NCBI GenBank assembly: GCA_036654415.1
Contig: JAVVSB010000034.1
Coordinates: 1-19,339 of the forward strand
Source of the DNA: Mucinivorans sp036654415
Lineage (GTDB): Bacteria; Bacteroidota; Bacteroidia; Bacteroidales; Rikenellaceae
DNA: 19,339 bases
Direction of reading: 5' to 3'
Below, in pieces: positions 1 to 7,005 of this stretch. The first letter of the stretch is position 1, and the number at the start of each line of letters is the position of its first letter. A program made the position numbers and the translations under genes. The notes below the pieces were generated by a model. It was not told the origin of the DNA. It ran no database searches and was given only the letters and a program-made list of their open reading frames with translations.

Positions 1-155
1 TTTTCGCCCTTCGTAGAGCCCATGCTGTTACTTTAGCTACTGGGATGGCTTCTTTTCCTTGGTAGTTTACGTATCCAAATCCTACCAGTTAATCTGTCAT
101 TTATGGTAAGAATAGCCCCTTTATGGTTCTTGCCTATTAAAGAAGTCTTGAGATG
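1..155 (-). pseudogene. IS30-family transposase remnant (truncated and frameshifted)
   Basis: On the minus strand the frame from about 155 down to 95 reads LIGKNHKGAILTINDR and then a tract ending WIRKLP. This is the pattern of the catalytic core of IS30-type DDE transposases (IGKNHKGA, R.TG, WI.KL). After WIRKLP that frame runs into a stop near 33. The neighbouring frame continues instead with GKEAIPVAK and then TAWALRRAK to the window edge, which is the expected continuation. One extra base, near the CCAAGGAAAAG tract (about 50-62), therefore breaks the gene. The N-terminal half, including the first catalytic aspartate region, is missing: sequence above about 156 is AT-rich promoter DNA. 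The part beyond position 1 is not visible. No terminal inverted repeat or target duplication can be identified. IS30 is assigned from memory of the family pattern. Confidence 0.72.
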
Positions 156-176
156 CCACTTTTTTTGCATAAAAAA

Positions 177-207
177 TTTGGTGAGTAAAAATTTTGTATT
201 ACCTTTG
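177..207 (+). promoter_or_regulatory. Bacteroidota-type promoter of the ABC transporter operon
   Basis: TTTG at 177-180 is followed after 19 bp by TACCTTTG at 200-207. This matches the Bacteroidota housekeeping pattern TTTG-N19-TAnnTTTG. Transcription would begin around 214, giving a leader of about 25 bases before the ATG at 239. The leader is A/C-rich and has no Shine-Dalgarno site, as is usual in this phylum. Confidence 0.7.
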
Positions 208-238
208 CAGTGTATTACAAAACTAACACACACAAACT

Positions 239-1069
239 ATGATTAAATTAAACGACCTATCGTTTGCTTACAAGGGTAAGGCGGTCTTTGGTGGGCTCTC
301 TTTAGAGCTTCAGCAGGGCTCTATTTACGGTTTGTTAGGCAAAAATGGTGCTGGTAAGACCACACTATTAAAATTATTAAGCGGTTTGCTTTTTCCGCGT
401 CAAGGGACGGTTCTTGTCGATGGAAAGGTTCCAGCGGAGCGTGGGGTACACTTTCTGGAGCAGATTTTTCTCCTGCCCGAGGAGTTTGAGCTGCCGCGCA
501 TGACCATCCTTCAGTACAGCTCTCTCTGTGGTCGATTCTATCCCTGTTTTTCGGCAGCACAGATGAGCCAGTACCTCTCCACTTTGAGTGTAGATGCTGC
601 GCAGCCACTTCACAAGATGAGCTTTGGGCAGCGTAAAAAGGCCTATATTGCCTTTGCTTTGGCCTGTAACACACGCTATCTATTGATGGACGAACCAACT
701 AATGGATTAGATATACCCAGCAAGGGCGAGTTTCGTCGCCTGATGAGTGCCCAGTCTACCGCTGAACGCACCATTGTGATTTCTACCCATCAAGTACGCG
801 ACCTTGAACAGTTGATTGATGCTGTTGTAATTCTTGAAGGTAGCCAGATTCTGCTTAACGCCACCGAGGCACAGATTACCGAGCGTCTGCAATTCAAACA
901 TATTCAAGAAGATGACGAGCCTCTGTATAGCGAAAAAACCATTCACGGCACTTGGGGGGTCTGCCCCAACAGCTCCTCAGCTGAGTCGGAGTTGGATATG
1001 GAACTACTTTTCAATGCTGTGGTGAGTGCCCCAGCCTCAATTAAACAAATTTTTGAAAGTCATGAATAA
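239..1069 (+). CDS. ABC transporter ATP-binding protein (YtrB/BcrA-like)
   Basis: This 276-residue ATPase would power the transporter formed with the membrane protein encoded next. Visible motifs are the Walker A GKNGAGKTT at 34-42, the Q-loop glutamine near 75, the signature MSFGQ at 127-131 in place of the usual LSGGQ, the Walker B YLLMDEP at 147-153 with catalytic Glu152, and the H-loop His184 (STHQ). The nucleotide-binding domain ends near residue 210. The last 65 or so residues form an acidic, serine-rich tail with no motif I recognise. The gene is first in an operon: its stop overlaps the next start by 8 bp, and a YtrA-type GntR regulator follows. Such modules export or respond to peptides and cell-envelope stressors in Firmicutes; the substrate here is unknown. 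Family call is strong, function is inference. Confidence 0.9.
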   Translation: MIKLNDLSFAYKGKAVFGGLSLELQQGSIYGLLGKNGAGKTTLLKLLSGLLFPRQGTVLVDGKVPAERGVHFLEQIFLLPEEFELPRMTILQYSSLCGRFYPCFSAAQMSQYLSTLSVDAAQPLHKMSFGQRKKAYIAFALACNTRYLLMDEPTNGLDIPSKGEFRRLMSAQSTAERTIVISTHQVRDLEQLIDAVVILEGSQILLNATEAQITERLQFKHIQEDDEPLYSEKTIHGTWGVCPNSSSAESELDMELLFNAVVSAPASIKQIFESHE

Positions 1070-1802
1070 TCAATTCTCTTTTTCGCGTCTTGGCGACCTT
1101 TTTCGCCTTGATTTTGGGTTCAATAAACGGAAGTTATTGGTAATTATAACCTGTTTAGTTGGCTTGTCTATCTTCTTTTATACTATAGATTTGCTGAAAT
1201 ATCTCAACTACAAAAGTCTATATGGTGATGTTACTATAAACGTAAAATCTTCGTTTGAGAGTGTAAAAATGGTAGTTCAATTAGCTTGGATAGTGCTTTG
1301 TTCACAGAGTTTCTTAGGCTATTTTCATGGGGGCAGGGCAAGCGCAATGCTGATGTTGCCCGCCACTCCAGCTGAAAAATTCTTGCAAAGATTTTTCCAG
1401 ACCCTTCTAGTGAATTTAGTTCTCCTTTACAGCAGCCTTATCGTTGTCTATCTTCTTTGGTCGTTGGTTGTGGGCACAGCTCCAGATTGGAGTACTTTGC
1501 TCTGTCATGATTTTGTGCATTGGGCTCTGTTTATTGGCCTATCCCATTCAGTCTATTTTTTTGGTAGTACCGTTTTTCGTCGCCATGCTTTCTGGTTTAC
1601 ATCGCTGATTATAATGGGTGTTTCCATCTTATCCAGTGTAGTAATTGGAATTTATTTTGCTCAAAGCTCCAATTACTTCGTGATGGTGAACTTCGATATA
1701 TGGCGGTTGGATGCTTATATATATAGCTTGGCCCCTGTGGTAATGCTACTTTTCTGGTGGCTTAGCTGGCTACGTTTCAAAAAAAATCAAATCACACGAT
1801 AA
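1062..1802 (+). CDS. ABC transporter membrane subunit (putative)
   Basis: The product is a hydrophobic protein of 246 residues with about five or six membrane segments. The first (about residues 26-46, starting LLVIITCLVG) follows a basic N-terminus, and the last ends before a lysine/arginine-rich tail (RFKKNQITR). I start it at the ATG at 1062, which overlaps the end of the ATPase gene by 8 bp. The in-frame ATG at 1026 would lie well inside that gene and add twelve polar residues. No conserved motif is recognised. The role as permease partner is inferred from position between the ATPase and the GntR regulator and from topology. Its stop TAA shares one base with the next ATG. Confidence 0.8.
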   Translation: MNNQFSFSRLGDLFRLDFGFNKRKLLVIITCLVGLSIFFYTIDLLKYLNYKSLYGDVTINVKSSFESVKMVVQLAWIVLCSQSFLGYFHGGRASAMLMLPATPAEKFLQRFFQTLLVNLVLLYSSLIVVYLLWSLVVGTAPDWSTLLCHDFVHWALFIGLSHSVYFFGSTVFRRHAFWFTSLIIMGVSILSSVVIGIYFAQSSNYFVMVNFDIWRLDAYIYSLAPVVMLLFWWLSWLRFKKNQITR

Positions 1803-2200
1803 TGGAATTTACAACACAACAACCTATCTATCTGCAAATAGTGGAACTCATCTATTCAGGTATTCTTAGCGGACAGTGGAGCGAGGGTGGCCGCTTGCCA
1901 TCGGTGCGTGAGTTGGGTGCCGAGATTGGAGTCAACCCCAACACTGTTATGCGAGCCTACGAACGGCTACAACGAGATTCTATTATCGGCATCAGCCGCG
2001 GTGTGGGCAATTTTGTTGAGATGGGTGCACGCAAAATCATTTTAGATATCCAGCGTGCTGAATTTATGGATGTCACCCTGCCCCAAATCTTTGAAAAGAT
2101 GGAGCAGCTAGGCATCACCCTCCAGCAAATTATAGCTCAAAGCACTCTTTATCGACCTGCTCCAAAAGATGGTAAAAATCCTCACCAAAGCGACGAATAA
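1802..2200 (+). CDS. GntR-family transcriptional regulator, YtrA type
   Basis: This short (132-residue) GntR regulator has a winged helix-turn-helix at about 8-72: PIYLQI at 8-13, the LPSVRELGAEIGVNPNTV recognition region at 32-49, then MRAYERLQRDSII and the wing GISRGVGNFV. It ends in a short C-terminal dimerisation helix rather than a large ligand-binding domain, which is the YtrA subgroup. YtrA regulators usually repress their own operon with an ABC transporter, so it probably acts on the promoter at 177-207. It is the last gene of the operon (TAATG overlap with the membrane gene), whereas the regulator commonly comes first in such modules. Its final 71 bases overlap the end of the convergent DUF3109 gene. 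Confidence 0.92.
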   Translation: MEFTTQQPIYLQIVELIYSGILSGQWSEGGRLPSVRELGAEIGVNPNTVMRAYERLQRDSIIGISRGVGNFVEMGARKIILDIQRAEFMDVTLPQIFEKMEQLGITLQQIIAQSTLYRPAPKDGKNPHQSDE

Positions 2201-2702
2201 GTGGCTCTCGTAGGGTTCGGTATAGTGGTTCTCCCTTGGTCTTGCCAAGCAGCTCAGCCGCTTGGCATACCGACCAACGGTGATATTGCAAACCAGTTTT
2301 GCCACCTTTAAGCTTTACCTCACGAATGGGGTATAGGTGACACGAAATAGGCTTACGGAAAGAGCATTTGCCCTCGATGTAGGCCTTTTCTATGGCACAC
2401 CATGTCGCCCCATCTTGGTTGATTGCGTATGCACATTGAGCTCCGTGAACGAGTGGGGTAGTCAGCTCGTTATCCTCGTCTATGACTGCAAGACCTTGGT
2501 TTTTAGTGGCTTCTACTCCCTCTGTGGTCATATATGGGCTGTATTGTGGCCATTGCTCTTCAAGCTCTGTCACTTCGCTCTGCTCCAATGGAGCGCCTGC
2601 ATCACCCTGCACGCAACACTCACCGTGGCACTCCTTTATATCACAACAAAATTGGGCTGTAAAAAGTTCCGAGCTTACTATCTTATCCTCTATTTCTACC
2701 AT
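2130..2702 (-). CDS. DUF3109 family cysteine-rich protein
   Basis: The protein has 190 residues when started at the ATG at 2702, where it reads MVEIEDKIVS and agrees with how the family begins. An ATG two codons upstream (2708) is equally possible. Cysteines are conserved in the family pattern: C20, C25, C29-C30 (ECCVQGDAGAPLE), C90, C102 (CAIEKAY), C121 (KPISCHLYPIR) and C146. DUF3109 resembles the YkgJ-type proteins proposed to bind a metal or an Fe-S cluster; the biochemical function is unknown. An open frame continues upstream to 2924 but runs through the promoter and the divergent gene, so it is rejected. The 3' end overlaps the GntR gene by 71 bp in antisense. Confidence 0.88.
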   Translation of the reverse strand: MVEIEDKIVSSELFTAQFCCDIKECHGECCVQGDAGAPLEQSEVTELEEQWPQYSPYMTTEGVEATKNQGLAVIDEDNELTTPLVHGAQCAYAINQDGATWCAIEKAYIEGKCSFRKPISCHLYPIREVKLKGGKTGLQYHRWSVCQAAELLGKTKGEPLYRTLREPLIRRFGEDFYHLLEQVDKECFEL

Positions 2703-2706
2703 TTTC

Positions 2707-2737
2707 ATTGAATTTTCTACAAAGATAACTATCTTTG
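2707..2737. promoter_or_regulatory. Divergent promoters sharing a palindromic -7 core
   Basis: CAAAGATA (2720-2727), two bases, then TATCTTTG (2730-2737) form a perfect inverted repeat. Each arm is a TAnnTTTG -7 element, one reading left to the DUF3109 gene and one reading right to the DUF4293-mqnE operon. For the rightward promoter ATTG at 2707-2710 lies 19 bp upstream, the same spacing as at 177-207. No good -33 element is seen for the leftward one. Predicted leaders are short: about 13 bases rightward and about 5-11 leftward. Confidence 0.65.
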
Positions 2738-2756
2738 CATAAAAGTAGTTAAAATT

Positions 2757-3263
2757 ATGATACAACGTAAACAGACACTCTACCTTTTGGTGATATTCGG
2801 TTTGCTGCTCTCGATGATGTTTTTGAGGCTGACCACCGCTGTCTTCGAGGCTAAGGAGAGCCAAACCGTTGAGGCCGATGGTTCCGTCAATCGTACCGTG
2901 GTGCTCTCCGACTCTACAGCTCAAATCACTATGTGGGCCCTATATTATGACGGTCATGTGGCCGTTCCTTTCTACTACCTAGGTGTCTTACTCAGCCTTA
3001 GTGTAGCCCTTAGTGCGGCTATTATTCTCTTTTTTCGCCGTCGTATAGTTCAAATTCGTCTCTGTTTTGCCCTTGGGGTACTCCTTGTTGGGCTTATAGG
3101 GTTTTTGGTCTTCTACAATGTGCGCTTGGGGCAGAGCGGTGGCGTGATGAGCTACTCGGTGGCCAATGTTTTTCCGCTCATCTGTTTGGTTCTTTTGTGG
3201 TTGGCCTATCGCGGCATCATCAAAGACGAGGCCTTGGTGCGTTCACTTGATAGATTGAGATAA
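2757..3263 (+). CDS. DUF4293 family membrane protein
   Basis: The product is a 168-residue integral membrane protein of the Bacteroidota-specific DUF4293 family. The start MIQRKQTLYLL and the end PLICLVLLWLAYRGI followed by KDEALVRSLDRLR match the family pattern at both termini. Four membrane segments are visible at about 7-24, 72-92, 98-118 and 134-154. A soluble loop of about 40 residues lies between the first two. The function is unknown. It is the first gene of a four-gene operon; its TAA shares a base with the mqnE ATG (TAATG). Confidence 0.88.
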   Translation: MIQRKQTLYLLVIFGLLLSMMFLRLTTAVFEAKESQTVEADGSVNRTVVLSDSTAQITMWALYYDGHVAVPFYYLGVLLSLSVALSAAIILFFRRRIVQIRLCFALGVLLVGLIGFLVFYNVRLGQSGGVMSYSVANVFPLICLVLLWLAYRGIIKDEALVRSLDRLR

Positions 3264-4366
3264 TGGAAAGTTTTATTCGTAGCCTCTCACTCGAACATGC
3301 TCTTGAGCAGATAGCTCTTGGCGTGAATCGAGGGCAGAGGATGTCACAGGCCCAGGGGCTGTTCTTTTTAGAGAGAGCTCCACTAGGTCTACTTGGTGCT
3401 TTGGCCTTGCAAAAGAAGGTAGAAAAGACAGGTCAACGGGTATTCTACAACCGTAATATCCATATCGAGCCCACCAATATATGCCTCTTTAGGTGTCGTT
3501 TCTGCTCTTATCGAGCTGCGGCCACCGACCCCACGGCATGGTATTATTCGCTCAAGGATATTGAGGCTCTGGCCCAAAAGTATGTGGGGCAACCCATCAC
3601 CGAGGTCCATATTGTGGGGGCGGTTCACCCCGACCACACATTGGAGGACTACCTGGCCATGGTGCGTACCGTTAAAAGGGTGTTGCCTCAGGTGGTGGTC
3701 AAATCCTATTCTGCCGTTGAGCTCAACCACATTATCCTTAAGGCGGGGCTTACTCTGCACCAGGGGCTTTTAAGGCTCAAAGAGGCTGGTATGGGGGCTA
3801 TGACAGGTGGAGGGGCCGAGATTTTTGATGAGACACTTCGCGCTCAAATTTGTCCCGACAAAACCTCTTCTGAGCAGTGGCTTGCCACTCATCGTGCTGC
3901 CCATGAAATAGGTCTTAGAACTAACGCTACCATGCTTTACGGCCACGCCGAGACCTATGCTCAGCGTGTTGACCATCTCGAAAGGTTGCGGGCCCTTCAG
4001 GACGAGACCTCTGGTTTTTCGGCCTTTATTCCCCTAAAATACCGTTCGCAGAACAACTCTATGTCGGCCCTTGGCGAGGTCTCCTTGCCCGAGGATATGC
4101 GTGTTTTGGCCTTTTCGCGTCTCTATCTCGATAATTTTCCTCACATCAAGGCCTATTGGCCCATGTATGGTAAACAGGCTACAGAGTTGGCCTTAGGCTT
4201 TGGGGCCGATGATATTGATGGCACCATCGACGACACAACCAAAATTTACTCTATGGCTGGAGCCGAGGAGCAGCGACCAACCATGACTACCACACAGATG
4301 CGTGAACTTATTGCGCTAGCGGGATTCACACCCATCGAACGCGACACATTTTATAATCAGGTATAA
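3263..4366 (+). CDS. mqnE: Aminofutalosine synthase MqnE (radical SAM)
   Basis: MqnE joins 3-[(1-carboxyvinyl)oxy]benzoate to an adenosyl radical from S-adenosylmethionine to give 6-amino-6-deoxyfutalosine in the futalosine route to menaquinone. The 367-residue length is normal. The radical SAM cluster motif CxxxCxxC is at C74, C78 and C81 (TNICLFRCRFCSY). The family block GGGAEIFDE is followed by ATMLYGHAET, then LRALQDETSGFSAFIPL. This favours MqnE over the paralog MqnC. The gene is translationally coupled on both sides (1-bp TAATG overlaps). No other mqn gene is in the window, so the rest of the pathway must lie elsewhere. Its presence implies that this bacterium does not rely only on the classical Men pathway. 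Confidence 0.93.
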   Translation: MESFIRSLSLEHALEQIALGVNRGQRMSQAQGLFFLERAPLGLLGALALQKKVEKTGQRVFYNRNIHIEPTNICLFRCRFCSYRAAATDPTAWYYSLKDIEALAQKYVGQPITEVHIVGAVHPDHTLEDYLAMVRTVKRVLPQVVVKSYSAVELNHIILKAGLTLHQGLLRLKEAGMGAMTGGGAEIFDETLRAQICPDKTSSEQWLATHRAAHEIGLRTNATMLYGHAETYAQRVDHLERLRALQDETSGFSAFIPLKYRSQNNSMSALGEVSLPEDMRVLAFSRLYLDNFPHIKAYWPMYGKQATELALGFGADDIDGTIDDTTKIYSMAGAEEQRPTMTTTQMRELIALAGFTPIERDTFYNQV

Positions 4367-5238
4367 TGAATTTTTTAAGAAAAATATTTGACTACATCAA
4401 AGGCCATTTCTTGCTTCGCAATTTGGTGCTTGCCGTCTGCCTTATTGTGGTTTTTATCTACGCTATCGAGATTTTCTTGGGCCTTTTCACCCGTCATGGA
4501 CAAAGTTACGAGGTGCCAGCCTTGGTTGGTATGACTGTAGAGCAGGCCACGGCCACCGCTGATAATTTGCGTATCGAGGTTATCGACTCGCTCTTTGTCC
4601 CACGCGAGCAACCTGGGGCCATTCTCGACCAGAGCCCCAATGCAGGTATGGGGGTTAAGGCTGGACGGACTATCTTTGTGGTCATCAATGCCGAGCGGCC
4701 ACGTATGGAGGTTGTACCTTATGTGACAGGCTTCTCTTTGCGTCAGGCCAAAAATATGCTTGAGAGTAAAGGATTTGAAATTGGGCGTTTAGTTTATAGT
4801 GCTGACATGGCTACCAATAATATTTTGGACGAACATTGCAAGGCAACGCGTATCACTCAAAATGGTAATTTCAAAGCCGAGATGGGTAGTGCCATCACCC
4901 TGACAGTAGGGCTTAATGGCTCTTCACCATTGCCATTGGTGCCTAAAGTGGTGGGTCTTACCCTTCGTCAGGCCAAGAGTCGGCTTTGGGAGATGGGGCT
5001 TAATTTGGGTGATGTGCGCCCCGATGGTACCCTAAATGATAAGGATGATGCCAAAGCTAAGGTATATCGACAGAGTCCCAATCAACAGACACGTGCCGAT
5101 TATGGGCAGAGTGTTACTCTCTATCTGACGGCTGATATTGATAAAATTAAGGATGGAGGTAAGGAGTCGGATGTCAAAGCGCGCCATGTAGAACAGGATG
5201 TAGATAGTATGGACATGGAGGATATATTTAAATTATGA
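4366..5238 (+). CDS. PASTA-domain membrane-anchored protein, no kinase
   Basis: This 290-residue protein has a cytoplasmic basic N-terminus, one membrane segment at about 20-40 and then three PASTA repeats outside the cytoplasm, about 46-108, 113-183 and 190-256. Each repeat begins with a VP..VG.[TS]..QA element (VPALVGMTVEQA, VPYVTGFSLRQA, VPKVVGLTLRQA). The tail (257-290) is charged and low in hydrophobics. In Firmicutes and Actinobacteria PASTA repeats bind peptidoglycan or muropeptides and are fused to Ser/Thr kinases or penicillin-binding proteins; here there is no catalytic domain. A cell-wall-binding or divisome role is inference. It lies between mqnE and the pseudouridine synthase gene, overlapping the latter by 4 bp. 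Confidence 0.88.
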   Translation: MNFLRKIFDYIKGHFLLRNLVLAVCLIVVFIYAIEIFLGLFTRHGQSYEVPALVGMTVEQATATADNLRIEVIDSLFVPREQPGAILDQSPNAGMGVKAGRTIFVVINAERPRMEVVPYVTGFSLRQAKNMLESKGFEIGRLVYSADMATNNILDEHCKATRITQNGNFKAEMGSAITLTVGLNGSSPLPLVPKVVGLTLRQAKSRLWEMGLNLGDVRPDGTLNDKDDAKAKVYRQSPNQQTRADYGQSVTLYLTADIDKIKDGGKESDVKARHVEQDVDSMDMEDIFKL

Positions 5239-6272
5239 CAGAACAGATAGTCCTTGAGGAGATAGCTCAGGATAGTGATGAATTGTGGGAACACTTTTCA
5301 ATTGTAGTTGACAAAGGGCAGAGCCTGCTTCGCATAGATAAATTTTTGAGTGCTCGCCTCGAGGACACCTCTCGCAGCCGTATTCAGGCCGCTGCCGATA
5401 CAAGTTCTATTTTAGTAAATGGCACTCCTGTCAAGTCAAGTTATCGTATAAAACCTCTTGACAAAATATCTATTGTCATGCCCTATCCGCGGCGTGAGGT
5501 CGAGATTGTGGCCCAAGATATTCCTTTGGAAATCCCCTACGAGGACGATGATTTGTTATTGGTGAATAAACCAGCAGGCATGGTTGTCCATCCTGGCCAT
5601 GGCAACTACGATGGCACATTGGTCAATGCCTTGACTTTCCATCTACGTAATTTGCCTCTTTTTCAATCTGGCGATATGCGTGCTGGTTTGGTGCACCGCA
5701 TCGACAAGAATACATCGGGTCTTTTGGTGGTGGCCAAGAATGACTTTACCCATGTGGGGCTGGCCAAACAATTTTTCGACCACACCATCGAGCGCACTTA
5801 TCATGCCTTGGTTTGGGGCACCTTAGAGCATGACGAGGGGACCATATGTGGTAATATAGGGCGTAGTGTGCGTGACAGGCTCAAGATGGATGTCTTTGAC
5901 CAGGAGTCTGGACAGGGTAAACATGCCGTGACTCACTATCGCGTTTTGGAACGTTTGGGCTATGTAACCTTGGTGGAGTGTAAGTTAGAGACTGGGCGTA
6001 CCCACCAAATTAGGGTCCATTTCGAACATATTGGCCATCCGCTTTTCAATGATGAACGTTATGGGGGTAACAAGATTTTGCGTGGCACTACTTTTACCAA
6101 ATACCGTAGTTTTGTTGAAAATTGTTTTGCTATCATGCCTCGCCATGGCCTTCATGCTTTGAGCCTTGGTTTTGAACATCCACGCACCAAGGAGCAGTTA
6201 AATTTCACCAGCGAGTGGGCTGCTGATTTTGCCGCCTGTGTAGATAAGTGGCGCGGTTATGTCCAGCCGTAG
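5235..6272 (+). CDS. rluD: RluA-family 23S rRNA pseudouridine synthase, RluD-like
   Basis: The enzyme isomerises specific uridines to pseudouridine, probably in helix 69 of 23S rRNA if it is a true RluD. The 345-residue protein has an N-terminal S4 RNA-binding domain at about 31-85 (RIDKFLSARL, then SRSRIQ and LVNGTPVK). The catalytic domain follows with LLVNKPAGMVVHPG at 108-121 and the active-site motif HRIDKNTSGLL, where Asp157 is the catalytic aspartate. GRTHQIRVH is the conserved later motif. The start overlaps the PASTA gene (ATGA). The gene is last in its operon and ends 2 bp before a convergent gene with no recognisable terminator between. The exact target uridines cannot be told from sequence. 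Confidence 0.93.
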   Translation: MTEQIVLEEIAQDSDELWEHFSIVVDKGQSLLRIDKFLSARLEDTSRSRIQAAADTSSILVNGTPVKSSYRIKPLDKISIVMPYPRREVEIVAQDIPLEIPYEDDDLLLVNKPAGMVVHPGHGNYDGTLVNALTFHLRNLPLFQSGDMRAGLVHRIDKNTSGLLVVAKNDFTHVGLAKQFFDHTIERTYHALVWGTLEHDEGTICGNIGRSVRDRLKMDVFDQESGQGKHAVTHYRVLERLGYVTLVECKLETGRTHQIRVHFEHIGHPLFNDERYGGNKILRGTTFTKYRSFVENCFAIMPRHGLHALSLGFEHPRTKEQLNFTSEWAADFAACVDKWRGYVQP

Positions 6273-6274
6273 AG

Positions 6275-6964
6275 CTATTTGGTCGAGGCCGTTTTCTTAT
6301 CCTGTGCTATTCTGTCGGTTACATAGACTGTAAAGACGGGTAGCATCATCATCCCTGAGCAGGCCAACACCACCGACAATACACGCCCAATGGCTGTCGA
6401 GGCCTCAATATTTGAACCCACTGTATCCATCACCATGGCTGCCCACCACAGAGCATCCCAATAGTTTTGTACTTGTGGGTTTACCCCTGAACCCTCGGCC
6501 ACATAAAAGACCAGACTCGAAAAGTAGACTATGGCACTTAGCACAAAGAGGTACGAAATCATAAGGCTTGTGGCTGTGCGGCGAGTAAACCAGCGCACTA
6601 TCATGATAAGGCCAAACCCTCCACGTAGCAGTGGAATCATAGCCAGCAGATAGTGAATATGGGCCGATACTACTAAATCGGTATGGTGGACGATATTAAG
6701 GTAGGGTATGGCAAATAGCAGCAGTAGAATGTTACGCTTAAAGTAGTTCCACCGCTGGTGGCTAACAATAAATCGCACCCAAAAATCCAAGAAAAATATT
6801 GAGCATACCCACAGCTGTAACTTTCGCATCTGTGGATTAAGTGGGTCGTAACCCACACCCGAGAGTATGTCGTAGGAGAGCAGCCCTACCACAGCCATAC
6901 AGGCCACCATAACCATCATGCCTAGTGCTTTGGTCCAAAATCCTTCGGTTAGAAATCTTTTCAT
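6275..6964 (-). CDS. Voltage-gated-channel-like ion channel protein with atypical filter
   Basis: This 229-residue protein, started at the ATG at 6964 (MKRFLTEGFWTKAL), has the six-segment layout of a minimal potassium-channel-type protein: hydrophobic segments near 13-33, 50-66, 79-95, 98-122, 133-157 and 193-217. Between the last two is a pore-like stretch, WDALWWAAMVMDTVGSN at 169-185. Canonical potassium filters read TVGYG; here the position reads TVGSN, so classical potassium selectivity is doubtful. The fourth segment has few arginines (R114, R124, R128, R129), so voltage sensing is also uncertain. A GTG/ATG-rich upstream extension to an ATG at 7024 is possible but would overlap the previous gene by 19 bp. 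The gene is last in the rsmA-lgt operon. Ion-channel fold is a good call; the transported ion is unknown. Confidence 0.78.
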   Translation of the reverse strand: MKRFLTEGFWTKALGMMVMVACMAVVGLLSYDILSGVGYDPLNPQMRKLQLWVCSIFFLDFWVRFIVSHQRWNYFKRNILLLLFAIPYLNIVHHTDLVVSAHIHYLLAMIPLLRGGFGLIMIVRWFTRRTATSLMISYLFVLSAIVYFSSLVFYVAEGSGVNPQVQNYWDALWWAAMVMDTVGSNIEASTAIGRVLSVVLACSGMMMLPVFTVYVTDRIAQDKKTASTK

Positions 6965-7005
6965 AAGCTGTTTTTCCAAAGGTGGTGCAATTTTTATGCC
7001 ACAAT

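Noticed and set aside
321..698. A 125-codon open frame on the minus strand inside the ABC ATPase gene
   Set aside because: It is antisense to a gene with all ABC motifs, has no recognisable domain and no promoter; it is a shadow frame.
2703..2924. N-terminal extension of the DUF3109 protein to an ATG at 2924
   Set aside because: The extension runs through the divergent promoter and the start of the DUF4293 gene. Family proteins begin at the MVEIEDK equivalent.
6270..6280. Terminator between the convergent rluD and channel genes
   Set aside because: The stops are only 2 bp apart and no inverted repeat with a T-run is visible there. Transcription presumably ends inside the opposing genes.
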